Assembly (NCBI GenBank): GCA_965659685.1
Contig: CBFHXB010000001.1
Location: 164,399 to 228,398 of the forward strand
From: MGIIa-L3 sp11892u
GTDB taxonomy: Archaea > Thermoplasmatota > Poseidoniia > Poseidoniales > Poseidoniaceae
Direction: 5' to 3'
DNA length: 64,000 bases
Positions 52,768 to 60,916 of the stretch are shown one piece after another. Position numbers and translations under genes: made by a program. A model generated the notes under the pieces. The model was given only the letters and a program-made list of their open reading frames with translations. It was not told where the DNA came from and did no database searches. Numbering within the stretch: position 1 is the stretch's first letter; each line of letters begins with the position of its first letter.

Positions 52768-53622
52768 TCAAGCCAGACGGAACACGGCCCGGGATAGTCC
52801 ACGGTTCCAACCGTGGAGGTTCACTTGGTGGTCCACATGCTTCAGGTCGGTGGTTAACTCACCGGGAATCTGCACGTCAATTTCTCCCAAATCGGTGGTG
52901 ACGGTCAGGGTCCTGCCGTTTCTCCACCCTGCTTCTCCGAGCAGGGTTGCCTTGTTTCCGTTCACCGTTCCGCTGACGTGGAACGTGTCGGTGTTGGCAT
53001 CCACGATGGCTTGAATCTCATCGCCACGTAGGTTTTGAGAGAACGCTTCGAGCAGGCCTTGGAGTGTGCTTTGGGTGGCCGCAACCGCCGTGATGGGGCG
53101 GGGCACAGGTTGGGTCCGGACGGGCCGCGGTGTTGGCTTTTCCCGCACTTGAACCTGAATGGGTTTAGGGCCGGGAGATTCTTGCCACTCGGGCTGAGGA
53201 TCAGGTTCAACCTCAGGCTGAGGCTCATGCTGAGGCTCGGGTTCTGGCTCCTCCACAGCAAGCAGGTGGGGAGGCACGTCCAGTCCGCGATCGTTTGCCC
53301 ATGTCCACACTTCTGTGTTGGACAGCAAACCATCTCCGTCGGCGTCCATGGACGTCATCAAGAGATCCAAGACCCAGGTTGGAGGGGCATGACCCGTGGT
53401 GCGTTCCACCACGTTGGACAGGTCGTCGATCTCCACGAAGCCTCCCCTTGCGCGAAGCATTTCGTCGATGGCTTCCATGGGCATCTCGCTACGAGAGATC
53501 CATGTGACGAACCCGTCTTCGATGGACGGAAGTCGGTCGATGATGTCGTCGTTGACACCTTTTGCACGCAGGGCTTCCGCAGCACGTTGTCGAGCAAGAT
53601 TGACCACGGCCTTCCGCACCAT
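52768..53622 (-). CDS. Protein with EF-hand-like loop and Pro/Glu-rich linker
   Basis: 284 residues. A helical N-terminal domain contains a calcium-binding loop DADGDGLLSNTE (residues 93-104) that fits an EF-hand. A Pro/Glu/Gln linker (about 120-185) separates it from a C-terminal beta-rich domain with DTFHVSGTVNGNKATLLGE and TVTTDLGEIDVQIPGELTT. No signal peptide or membrane helix. No family recognised. Its stop codon abuts the convergent acyl-CoA dehydrogenase stop (TGATCA). Confidence 0.6.
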   Translation of the reverse strand: MVRKAVVNLARQRAAEALRAKGVNDDIIDRLPSIEDGFVTWISRSEMPMEAIDEMLRARGGFVEIDDLSNVVERTTGHAPPTWVLDLLMTSMDADGDGLLSNTEVWTWANDRGLDVPPHLLAVEEPEPEPQHEPQPEVEPDPQPEWQESPGPKPIQVQVREKPTPRPVRTQPVPRPITAVAATQSTLQGLLEAFSQNLRGDEIQAIVDANTDTFHVSGTVNGNKATLLGEAGWRNGRTLTVTTDLGEIDVQIPGELTTDLKHVDHQVNLHGWNRGLSRAVFRLA

Positions 53623-53669
53623 GTGAGAGGATGAGCGCGGTCGAGATTTGAAGGTGTGGCCGTATCAGG

Positions 53670-54986
53670 TCAAAGTTTGGGCCACGAAACCTCATGTTGC
53701 TGCCATGGTAGACGGCACAGCAGATTCAGCATGTCTTCTTTGGTGGCCACGTCACGTTCAATTTGCAAGTAATGGAGCCACGATTTCAATCGACCCAAGT
53801 CCTGTCCATGCCTCACTCCGGTGGCTTCCATGATGGCATGGCCGTCCAGCAAGGGGTCACGCTCCCGTACCGGGGGTGTGCTGTCAAGAACGCTTCGCGC
53901 CGCCGTCCAACCCTGGAGGACTCCGAGGCCTTCCAAGATCGATGTCATTTGAAGCAACACCTCAAAGTCCTCGTACCAGCGGTGGCGCAGCACTCGCACT
54001 TCACGAGGGTTGCTGGGTGGAGGCATTCGCATCATGGCAACCAAGCGACGGACACGCTGAATCACGCGCTTTGGTGCGGTCAAGTTCCTCAACCTCGCTT
54101 CCACCTCTGGGCCTTCAAGATCGGAGAAGATCAGCGCCATACGCTCCTCAGCCATTCCGACTTCACCGCGGAGTACATCGAGGCCAGCCGTGGAGGGGTG
54201 CCGGTCGAGCAGGAGGGCCTGAAACACGCCGTCTTCGTGCATCATGCCCAAAGCGACGTCGGCCAAGGGCGCATCCATCAGACGTGAGAGTTCACCCCAA
54301 ATCCGTTCAGAAGGAATGGTGCGAAGGCCATCCGCTCTTCGTCGCAAGGCGGTTCGGAGCGCGTCGTCCACGGCCCATGTGGCGTGGTGAGGTGGCGGGC
54401 TGGCTGCGAATCTATAGACGCGCAAGACCCTGAGTGCGTCTTCCTCCAAGCGATGGTCGGCGAGCCCAACCGCACGCAGACGGCCGGCGCGCAAATCGCT
54501 GCGTCCACCGTGCAGATCGATGAGTTGGCGCGTGGACAGATCAATGGCCATCGCGTTGATCGTCAGGTCGCGTCGAGCCAGGTCAAGGGCGATGTCGGTG
54601 ACCAACTCCACCCCTTCCGGACGGCGTCCATCGACGTAGGTGCCGTCGACGCGAAGCGTGGTCGCTTGGAAGGGTTCGCCTCCTCCGCTGGCCTTCAGGG
54701 TGACCGTCCCGAACGCCGAACCGGTATCCACGGCCATGGAGCCGAAGCCCTCGAGCATGACCGCCGGTTCCACGTCCACCGCCAAATCCACGTCGTGAGG
54801 GTCACGGCCTCGATCGGCCAGCACGTCACGCACGCAACCACCGACCAACCAGACCTTCGAACCGAGGGCATGAAGCCCGTTGACCACCTCTTGGAGGCCG
54901 TCTGATGCGGCCAGAACGTGGTCAAGCCATGCCTCGACATGCGGTGGGAGGGCGGACGCGAGAACTTCGCCGTCTCCACCGTCCAT
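53670..54986 (-). CDS. Class II nucleotidyltransferase: poly(A) polymerase/tRNA CCA-adding type
   Basis: 438 residues. The catalytic block VWLVGGCVRDVLADRGRDPHDVDLAV (residues about 45-70) has the GG-x-VRD-x-L and D-x-D of the bacterial/eukaryotic class II family. RRDLTINAMAIDL and DLRAGRLRAVGLADHRLEEDALRVLRVYRFAAS follow exactly as in PcnB/Cca proteins. Archaea normally use the unrelated class I CCA enzyme, so this gene was probably transferred from a bacterium. It may add CCA (the tRNA-Ser here lacks it) or tails to RNA. Start at 54986 fits the domain boundary. Confidence 0.85.
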   Translation of the reverse strand: MDGGDGEVLASALPPHVEAWLDHVLAASDGLQEVVNGLHALGSKVWLVGGCVRDVLADRGRDPHDVDLAVDVEPAVMLEGFGSMAVDTGSAFGTVTLKASGGGEPFQATTLRVDGTYVDGRRPEGVELVTDIALDLARRDLTINAMAIDLSTRQLIDLHGGRSDLRAGRLRAVGLADHRLEEDALRVLRVYRFAASPPPHHATWAVDDALRTALRRRADGLRTIPSERIWGELSRLMDAPLADVALGMMHEDGVFQALLLDRHPSTAGLDVLRGEVGMAEERMALIFSDLEGPEVEARLRNLTAPKRVIQRVRRLVAMMRMPPPSNPREVRVLRHRWYEDFEVLLQMTSILEGLGVLQGWTAARSVLDSTPPVRERDPLLDGHAIMEATGVRHGQDLGRLKSWLHYLQIERDVATKEDMLNLLCRLPWQQHEVSWPKL

Positions 54987-55041
54987 GTTGGGTCCTTCTC
55001 CGACTCGACATATCCTTATCGCACCGAACCAAGGGGTGCAT

Positions 55042-55449
55042 GTGCAACTTGGTCCTGCGCTGATGCAACTCAGCGAGCTTCGGCCGCATGAAGCCACGAC
55101 CCTTTCGAGGGTTCGGAAGAGCGCGCACATGCACGTCCGCTGGGGGGCCATGCGCCGTCGGGTCGTGGTCGATGCCGTGGACCATGTCGTGCTCGACGGG
55201 CATCATCGCCTTGCGGTCGCCCACCGCCTTGGCTTGCGGTGTGTGCCGGTGCTCTTGGTCGATCCGACAGCGGTTGCTCTGTCCCGCCGAGGTACCGAGG
55301 AACCCCTCCTCCATTCGGAGGTGGTCGAGCACGTGCGGCGTCGTGGTGTGATGCCTCCACGGAGCACCAAGTACGACCTCTCGTCCATGGACGTGACCTG
55401 CAGCGTGTCACTCGACCGACTCAGGCATCCACCTGCCGGCTCGCCGTGA
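55042..55449 (+). CDS. ParB/sulfiredoxin-fold protein, SerK-like
   Basis: About 135 residues. VVVDAVDHVVLDGHHRLAVAHRLGLRCVPVLLVD is the LDGHHR motif (residues 51-56) of the ParB/sulfiredoxin fold, and the closing region with MPPRSTKYDL resembles the PPKSTRH-type end of archaeal free-serine kinase SerK. A phosphotransferase acting on a small molecule is plausible, but a DNA-binding ParB-like role is not excluded. The GTG at 55042 is chosen because a CATATCC box lies about 30 bases upstream; an ATG at 55063 is possible. The 3' end overlaps the convergent M61 gene by 29 bases. Confidence 0.6.
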   Translation: MQLGPALMQLSELRPHEATTLSRVRKSAHMHVRWGAMRRRVVVDAVDHVVLDGHHRLAVAHRLGLRCVPVLLVDPTAVALSRRGTEEPLLHSEVVEHVRRRGVMPPRSTKYDLSSMDVTCSVSLDRLRHPPAGSP

Positions 55450-57196
55450 TGCGGCGCCAGAGGGCGTTGCCCTTGCCTTCAATCTTCACCTTTGAGTGGT
55501 CCTTCGCGGCGAGGGCCTTCACCGTGCAAGCGCGAAGCCCTCCCTCACGTGCGGTCAGGATTTCGACATCGAGGTCAGCGCACTCACTCAGGGCCCGCTT
55601 CACGTGCTTGACCTCCGTGATACGACGGCCGTTGATGGCGATCAGTTCGTCACCGGCATCCACAAGTTCGCGAAGCGGTGAACCTTCGAGGTGCGTCGTC
55701 ACCACAACCTTTCCTTGGCGTGATTGAAGACCGATGCCGAGCCACCCGTCGTTGTCTTGGCCGCCCTCTTTTGGCACCAAAGACAACCCGAGACTGTCGA
55801 GCATGGACGCAATCGGGGGGGCCTTCCGGGCCGTCATCAGTTCGTCGAGCATGCCTCCAAGCCGCCGCCCACCTTCGGTGGATGTCAGGGCTTGTCGAAG
55901 ACGTCGATGGTCAACGCCGGGGTCCTCGGCATCGACCGCGTGGCGTCGCAATGCCTCGACCATGACGTCGTCGAGTCCTCGAGCACCGCGCGTGCGTCGA
56001 CGAAGTTCGACGTCCAGGGCCATTATGGCAAATTCTCCCTCGAGGTAGTAGTTGATCCTCCGTTCACTGGACCATGCCGTGCGCTTGTAGAGGTGAACCC
56101 ACGCGGATTCACTGGATTCAACCAGGGACTCGTGCGAGGCCCCGTGCCGGTTGAGGTGGCGGTTGACCTTGAGGTTGAATTCCTCGTTCCAATCCTCGAG
56201 TGTCCAGGCTCCAGAACGCAAGCAAATCATGTCACCGAGCCATGACGTTCCACCTTCGAACCACCAGAGCAGCGGCGAGGGGATCTCCTTGGACAAATCG
56301 TAGTCGAGGTAGACCTTCGGCCTCAAGCGCTTGACGTTCCATTGGTGGAGGTATTCGTGGCTGAACAGACTAATCAGGTCCCTGTAGAGCGCTTTTTCTC
56401 CGTCAATCATGGAGGCGCGGGGCATCATGGAGGTTTGAGAACCAAGGTGTTCCAGCCCTCCCCGCATGTTGTCCGTCAGATGCAGAACGGTCACGTATGG
56501 TTCCAGCGTGGGGACGCCGAACAACGCATGATGTTCCTTGATGATCTTCGTTGCATCCTCGATGAATCGGTCGATCATCGCCGACGACACGGGCAATCCC
56601 GCACTGTCCCAGATGTTGAGCACGTGCGGCCGACCGTCCACGTCCCACGTCCTGTGAGGCCCAGCGTTGGCTTCGATGATTCCGTCCAAGAAGGCGTCCC
56701 TGTCTGGAGCCGAAAAGACGTGCGTGCCGTCTTTGAGCGGCTGTGAGGCTTCCATTTGTGTGAACGGGGTCCAAGCCTTCGGGAGGGAAAGGTGCACTTC
56801 CGCGCCTTCCGACCAGTCTGCTTCGTCCGGGAGGTACCATGTGAACGGAGGCATCAGGTGAAGATGGCCGTCATCGAGGTGCGTCGAGCGGACGGTCATC
56901 TCCAACGCCATGACCTCATGTTGGACCTTCACACGCTTCGCGTCGGTTGGCACCTTGATGCGAAGCCGGTGAGGGTCGGGGCGTTGCCATGCGAGGATGT
57001 TTCCTTGGTCGTCCGTGGCCTCGATGCCGTCCACGTACTGCACCGGGTCGCGAAGGGTGTAGGAGCCAGGAATCCAGCGAGGGAAACTGAGGTCCACCTT
57101 GCCGCTGGGAAAGGGGCCCTCCATCTCGACCGCTGCACGCAACCGGCGTGACCCGCCTTGCGTGGCGTCGGCGTGGAAGGTGAGCCTGGCGGGCAT
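55421..57196 (-). CDS. M61-family metallopeptidase with C-terminal PDZ domain
   Basis: 591 residues. Glycyl aminopeptidase-type zinc protease. The zinc site HEYLH is at residues 280-284 with the third ligand E314 in WWFEGGTSW. The N-terminal beta domain contains FPRWIPGSYTLRDP, and the C-terminal PDZ domain (about 495-560) has GWLGIGL and GDELIAINGRRI. SERRINYYLEGEFAIMALDVELR is a typical M61 block. No signal peptide, so it is likely cytoplasmic and acts on peptides. Confidence 0.92.
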   Translation of the reverse strand: MPARLTFHADATQGGSRRLRAAVEMEGPFPSGKVDLSFPRWIPGSYTLRDPVQYVDGIEATDDQGNILAWQRPDPHRLRIKVPTDAKRVKVQHEVMALEMTVRSTHLDDGHLHLMPPFTWYLPDEADWSEGAEVHLSLPKAWTPFTQMEASQPLKDGTHVFSAPDRDAFLDGIIEANAGPHRTWDVDGRPHVLNIWDSAGLPVSSAMIDRFIEDATKIIKEHHALFGVPTLEPYVTVLHLTDNMRGGLEHLGSQTSMMPRASMIDGEKALYRDLISLFSHEYLHQWNVKRLRPKVYLDYDLSKEIPSPLLWWFEGGTSWLGDMICLRSGAWTLEDWNEEFNLKVNRHLNRHGASHESLVESSESAWVHLYKRTAWSSERRINYYLEGEFAIMALDVELRRRTRGARGLDDVMVEALRRHAVDAEDPGVDHRRLRQALTSTEGGRRLGGMLDELMTARKAPPIASMLDSLGLSLVPKEGGQDNDGWLGIGLQSRQGKVVVTTHLEGSPLRELVDAGDELIAINGRRITEVKHVKRALSECADLDVEILTAREGGLRACTVKALAAKDHSKVKIEGKGNALWRRITASRQVDA

Positions 57197-57235
57197 GGAG
57201 AAAGGACCGGTCGTGGCCCCTATGGACCTTGCTCG

Positions 57236-57850
57236 TCACCGAAGAAGCAGGAGGGCAACGAACACCAGCGAGAGGGTCATCAGCATCACGGGCAACTTGA
57301 GGCTTCCACCGCCCTGCACGGCGGCATCGGGAATGGTGCTGAGGGATTTCCGTCCGTGGCGGATGCGGGATGAGGGGAAGGTGCTCCGCAGGGCGGCTTC
57401 GACCCTTGGTCGCAAGGTGGGGTCCTTCGAGCGGGCAGAGCCTTCCCCGACCATGAGTTTGATGTGATGATCGGCCGCCAAATCAACGACGGTGGCCACG
57501 ACCCCCTCGACGTCCGTGAGGTCATGCATGTCGATGCGCCATCCAGCCGCTTCTTGGCGGGCATGGCTGAGTTGGCGCCACCGTCCACGCCCTTCGTCGT
57601 GCGCCGTCAGCCTTGTCCGAACGTCGGCTTTGATACGGTCTCCGACGTTGCTGGGCTCGATGCTCAGCAGCAAGGGCAGCAGCACAGCAAACAGGACGAC
57701 GAAAGAGGTGGCTGAAAGCACAAGGTGGCGACGAAGGTCTTCGGGGTCCTCGACGAGGGAAGCGGTGAACGCCCCCGCTGCTCCATAGGCGGCGATGAGG
57801 ATGGCGCCGCCCAAGACGTCGCTGAGACGCTGGCGTTTCCTCTTCGCCAT
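57236..57850 (-). CDS. Membrane protein of unknown function
   Basis: 204 residues. Two hydrophobic helices near the N-terminus (about 10-30 and 44-66), a soluble middle of about 110 residues that starts with charged helix RADVRTRLTAHDEGRGRWRQL, and a C-terminal helix LPVMLMTLSLVFVALLLL. No family recognised. The start at 57850 (MAKRKRQRLSD) follows from the divergent layout with the next gene; the longer frame reads through that promoter region. Confidence 0.5.
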   Translation of the reverse strand: MAKRKRQRLSDVLGGAILIAAYGAAGAFTASLVEDPEDLRRHLVLSATSFVVLFAVLLPLLLSIEPSNVGDRIKADVRTRLTAHDEGRGRWRQLSHARQEAAGWRIDMHDLTDVEGVVATVVDLAADHHIKLMVGEGSARSKDPTLRPRVEAALRSTFPSSRIRHGRKSLSTIPDAAVQGGGSLKLPVMLMTLSLVFVALLLLR

Positions 57851-57875
57851 GACCCAAGACGAGGGGCACCAAGGC

Positions 57876-58670
57876 ATGGACCTTGGGGCGAGGGTTGATG
57901 CGCCACCGGGTGTTGCAGGAAGCATGGGCGGGGACGGCGCCCGAACCCGTGAAGTGCGGGTCGGAGCGATGATTTTCGGACTGAGCACCACGTTGCTGCT
58001 TTCCATGTTCCTGGCGCCCCTGACCCTTCCCTCAGGTACCGTTCCGGAACTGCAAGGACGGGCGAACGCCTTGGATTACGCCACCACGGACGGGGCCCTC
58101 AGCTATGGAAACACGGCACGCTATGACCCATACACCGGCACGACCGTCACTCCAGAGGTACCTTTTGCATGGACCGAATTGCCGACCTCTCATGCCATCG
58201 CATACGCCTTTGGTGACCTCAACTGCCACAACCTTGCGGAGCGTTCGTGGTCCGTGAACGGAAACCAAATGCCGGTCTGCGTGAGGGATTTGGGGATCTT
58301 TGCCGGTTTGATGGTGGGAGGCGCCATCGTCCATCGGCGCTCCGTAAACCGCTGGACGGTCACCGACACCGCACTGTCGGTCTTGCCCGCAACATGGCAG
58401 GATCACATCTACCGTCGAAGGTGGCGCCATCTTGCGTTCTATGGCTTTGCAGCCTTGACCGTCGTGCCGCTTGGCCTGGACGGATTCACCCAGTTGTTGA
58501 CCAGCTACGAATCCAACGCCTGGGCTCGCATGTTGACGGGGATTCCATTCGGCACGGGCTTGGGGCTCTTGTTTGGTGCTCTGCTGAACGCCTCTCCCGA
58601 CCATTTCCTGAAGGCGTCCGACGTGCGCTTGCCTGGCGGTGCTCGTTTCCTGTCCCTCGAATCTGAGTGA
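57876..58670 (+). CDS. DUF2085-family membrane protein
   Basis: About 264 residues. Three to four hydrophobic helices. The segment LNCHNLAERSWSVNGNQMPVCVRDLGIFAGLMVGG fits the DUF2085 pattern (C-H-x5-RS...PVC-x-R-x-x-G-I), and PLGLDGFTQLLTSYESNAWARMLTG is the second family motif. Function unknown. Starts at 57849, 57876 and 57924 are all possible; 57876 avoids overlap with the divergent gene. The stop abuts the tmk stop (TGATCA). Confidence 0.7.
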   Translation: MDLGARVDAPPGVAGSMGGDGARTREVRVGAMIFGLSTTLLLSMFLAPLTLPSGTVPELQGRANALDYATTDGALSYGNTARYDPYTGTTVTPEVPFAWTELPTSHAIAYAFGDLNCHNLAERSWSVNGNQMPVCVRDLGIFAGLMVGGAIVHRRSVNRWTVTDTALSVLPATWQDHIYRRRWRHLAFYGFAALTVVPLGLDGFTQLLTSYESNAWARMLTGIPFGTGLGLLFGALLNASPDHFLKASDVRLPGGARFLSLESE

Positions 58671-60002
58671 TCAGGCCGGCGGGTCCAACCGCCACCATCC
58701 TTCGAGCTGGGTTGCGTCTTCGGGAGCAGGACATCCGACGTGGCCGCTGGACAACAGGTCCAAGCGGGCCAGGACATCCGAGATGGTTTGCTCCGGTGCC
58801 GTGGACATGACCTGCCCCATTGCGGTCGCCCAAGATGCCTTGGGATGCGCTTCACGCCATGCTTCGAGATGCTCCCGCAAGGGCCAGAGGGCCAACGCCA
58901 AGCGTCCTTGTGCCAAGTGGTCGTCGCTAAGACGGAACATCTGGCCCTCTGCGAACTTCACCTCGTTTTGTTGCCGGAAGATCCACCCTTCGCTCATCAG
59001 CCATTTGACCAAACGGCGAACGTGCCGCAGCGAGACGTAGCGAACAGGCCCCAACGCGTGGAAGAGACGCCGGACGTCGGAGGTGCCGTCCATCAGCGAC
59101 AGGGTGCCGACGACGCTCCACACCGAAGAGGCCGTGAACCGTTTGGGGACGTCATGTTCGATGGCGCTGCGCTCTGGCCACGATGCTTCAGCACGCTCCA
59201 TCCATGTCGCGGGTGAAGCGCCGTTCAGCCATCCGTGCAAGACCGGTTCGCTGCTGACCGGCATACCCGGGAGGCGTTGCTGCGCGCTCATGCCCTCGAC
59301 CAGGGCCGCAATCACGTGGCGGTCGACGGTCTCGGCCTCGACGTTGTGGGGTTCTGGACGGCTTCGCATGAAGTCACGGACGGTTTTCCGCAGAGCCTTG
59401 GCCAATTCATCGAGGCCCCCTTCGTTCAGGACCGGACCCGCGATGGTGCAAGCATCGAACGGCGGCGGGGCTTTGATTTCCCCCGAAAGCAGGGACGCGA
59501 AGCCTGCGCGAATTTTCTTCTGAATCTCGGAGGTTTCGAAGTACTCCTGCTTGGCGCTGGTCATTCGGAGGGTGCCGCTCTGGATCCGACGGATGGCGCG
59601 GTCGGGGTCGCAATCGATCCACACGACAAGGTCTGGAACGGCAGCCCCTTTGTTGAGCTTGGACACCTCGTCAAGGCCGAGGTCGCCCACCACGCCTTGG
59701 TACACCAAGGAGGAGTGGATGTTCCTGTCGGAGACCACCACTGCGCTTCGTTCAAGGCGCGGAATGATCCAACTTTCCGTGTGGTCGAGTCGGTCCTCCG
59801 CGAACAATGCCGCTTCTTCTGCCGGCGTCATGTCCCCCCGTTGAACCGCTTCCAAGGCTCGTCTGCCCGCGTCGGCGTGGCGCCGAGGCTCGTGGGTTGA
59901 GCAAACTTCAGCAAAGGGATATTTGGCGAGAATTTCGTTGAGCAAGCGGACGGCTTCGCCTTTGCCCGAGCCGTCGCCGCCCTCAACTGAAATCAGGTAC
60001 AC
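58671..60002 (-). CDS. tmk: Thymidylate kinase fused to a C-terminal domain
   Basis: 443 residues, about twice the normal Tmk length. Residues 1-210 are a thymidylate kinase, which phosphorylates dTMP to dTDP: P-loop GGDGSGKG (8-15), THEPR, SDRNIHSSLVYQG in place of the usual DR-Y/S, and a late WIDCDPDRAIRRI. Residues about 215-443 form an extra region with a winged-helix-like part (SLRHVRRLVKWLMSEGWIFRQQNEVKFAEG) and a helical end. The GTG at 60002 is chosen because GGAGGGGG lies six bases upstream. It overlaps the previous gene by 20 bases. Confidence 0.8.
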   Translation of the reverse strand: MYLISVEGGDGSGKGEAVRLLNEILAKYPFAEVCSTHEPRRHADAGRRALEAVQRGDMTPAEEAALFAEDRLDHTESWIIPRLERSAVVVSDRNIHSSLVYQGVVGDLGLDEVSKLNKGAAVPDLVVWIDCDPDRAIRRIQSGTLRMTSAKQEYFETSEIQKKIRAGFASLLSGEIKAPPPFDACTIAGPVLNEGGLDELAKALRKTVRDFMRSRPEPHNVEAETVDRHVIAALVEGMSAQQRLPGMPVSSEPVLHGWLNGASPATWMERAEASWPERSAIEHDVPKRFTASSVWSVVGTLSLMDGTSDVRRLFHALGPVRYVSLRHVRRLVKWLMSEGWIFRQQNEVKFAEGQMFRLSDDHLAQGRLALALWPLREHLEAWREAHPKASWATAMGQVMSTAPEQTISDVLARLDLLSSGHVGCPAPEDATQLEGWWRLDPPA

Positions 60003-60855
60003 CGCTGTCCCCCTCCACGTCACGGAACTGGCCTTTCGCGAACGAAAGGAGGATCATCCCAGCAAGGATGAGGCCGGGTCCGAACACGATCAGGCCACGG
60101 CTGAACAGACCGATGCCTGCGAGGTACTGTGTCCTCCTGTACTTCTTCCCTCGTCGGACCTCAAGCCCAGCAAGGATGCCCACGGCTCCCGTCAAGATGG
60201 TGGCAATGCCGATGGCGGTCGACAATTTGGTGGCGTCGTCCAACGACCAATCGTCTTCGGTGCCGAGGGTCGACACGATGCGTTCCGTTCCGCTCCCGGG
60301 CGTCATCGTCACCGGGGGTGAACCTGCGGCCTGTGCGGCCATCTCGATTTCTGACGTGATGTACCCTTCACCGCTGACCCGGAGCAAACGTGGTTCGGTC
60401 ACCACGCCTTCAAAGACGAACCATCCCGATGTTCCGGTTTGGGTGCTTTGGAGGACGGTTTCGGTCTCCAAATCGAGCCACTCGACCGTGAGGCCTTCCA
60501 AGGCCTCTCCGCTCTCCGCTTCGAGGGCCTGCATCCGGAGGTCCACCGTGGGGTTGGTTTCCAACAACTCGGCCGCCAACAGGTCGACAGGATTGCCTTG
60601 GAGCAGGAGCAGGCCAGACAGGATGCCGAGGGCACTTCCGACAAAAATCAACACTGCAGCAAGGATGATGATGCGTCGCCCGTCCTCGTCTTCCAGATCC
60701 TGGCCCCACGACATTGACGCAACGCTGAGGCGTTCCACGTCGCTGAGGTTGCTGACGTCCTCGACGGAGGCGATGACAAGTTCGTCCGCTTCCTCTGCGT
60801 CGAGCGTGGAGCGGACGCGAGAGCGCAGCGCACTCAACCTCGCTTCACGGTCCAT
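59983..60855 (-). CDS. Membrane protein with carboxypeptidase-regulatory-like domain
   Basis: 290 residues. Acidic cytoplasmic N-terminus, one helix (IIILAAVLIFVGSALGILSGLLLL), then an outer beta-domain of about 85 residues (GLTVEWLDLETETVLQSTQTGTSGWFVFEGVVTEPRLLRVSGEGYIT) with the layout of a carboxypeptidase D regulatory or PEGA-like domain. Two more helices and a short tail follow. No enzyme motif. The start at 60855 gives a typical charged N-terminus; its end overlaps the tmk start. Confidence 0.6.
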   Translation of the reverse strand: MDREARLSALRSRVRSTLDAEEADELVIASVEDVSNLSDVERLSVASMSWGQDLEDEDGRRIIILAAVLIFVGSALGILSGLLLLQGNPVDLLAAELLETNPTVDLRMQALEAESGEALEGLTVEWLDLETETVLQSTQTGTSGWFVFEGVVTEPRLLRVSGEGYITSEIEMAAQAAGSPPVTMTPGSGTERIVSTLGTEDDWSLDDATKLSTAIGIATILTGAVGILAGLEVRRGKKYRRTQYLAGIGLFSRGLIVFGPGLILAGMILLSFAKGQFRDVEGDSGVPDFS

Positions 60856-60916
60856 GATGTCCCCGGCTTGGCCCACGGGATGCCGTCGCCTATGACCCTT
60901 CGTCCCTTTGCGTCGT

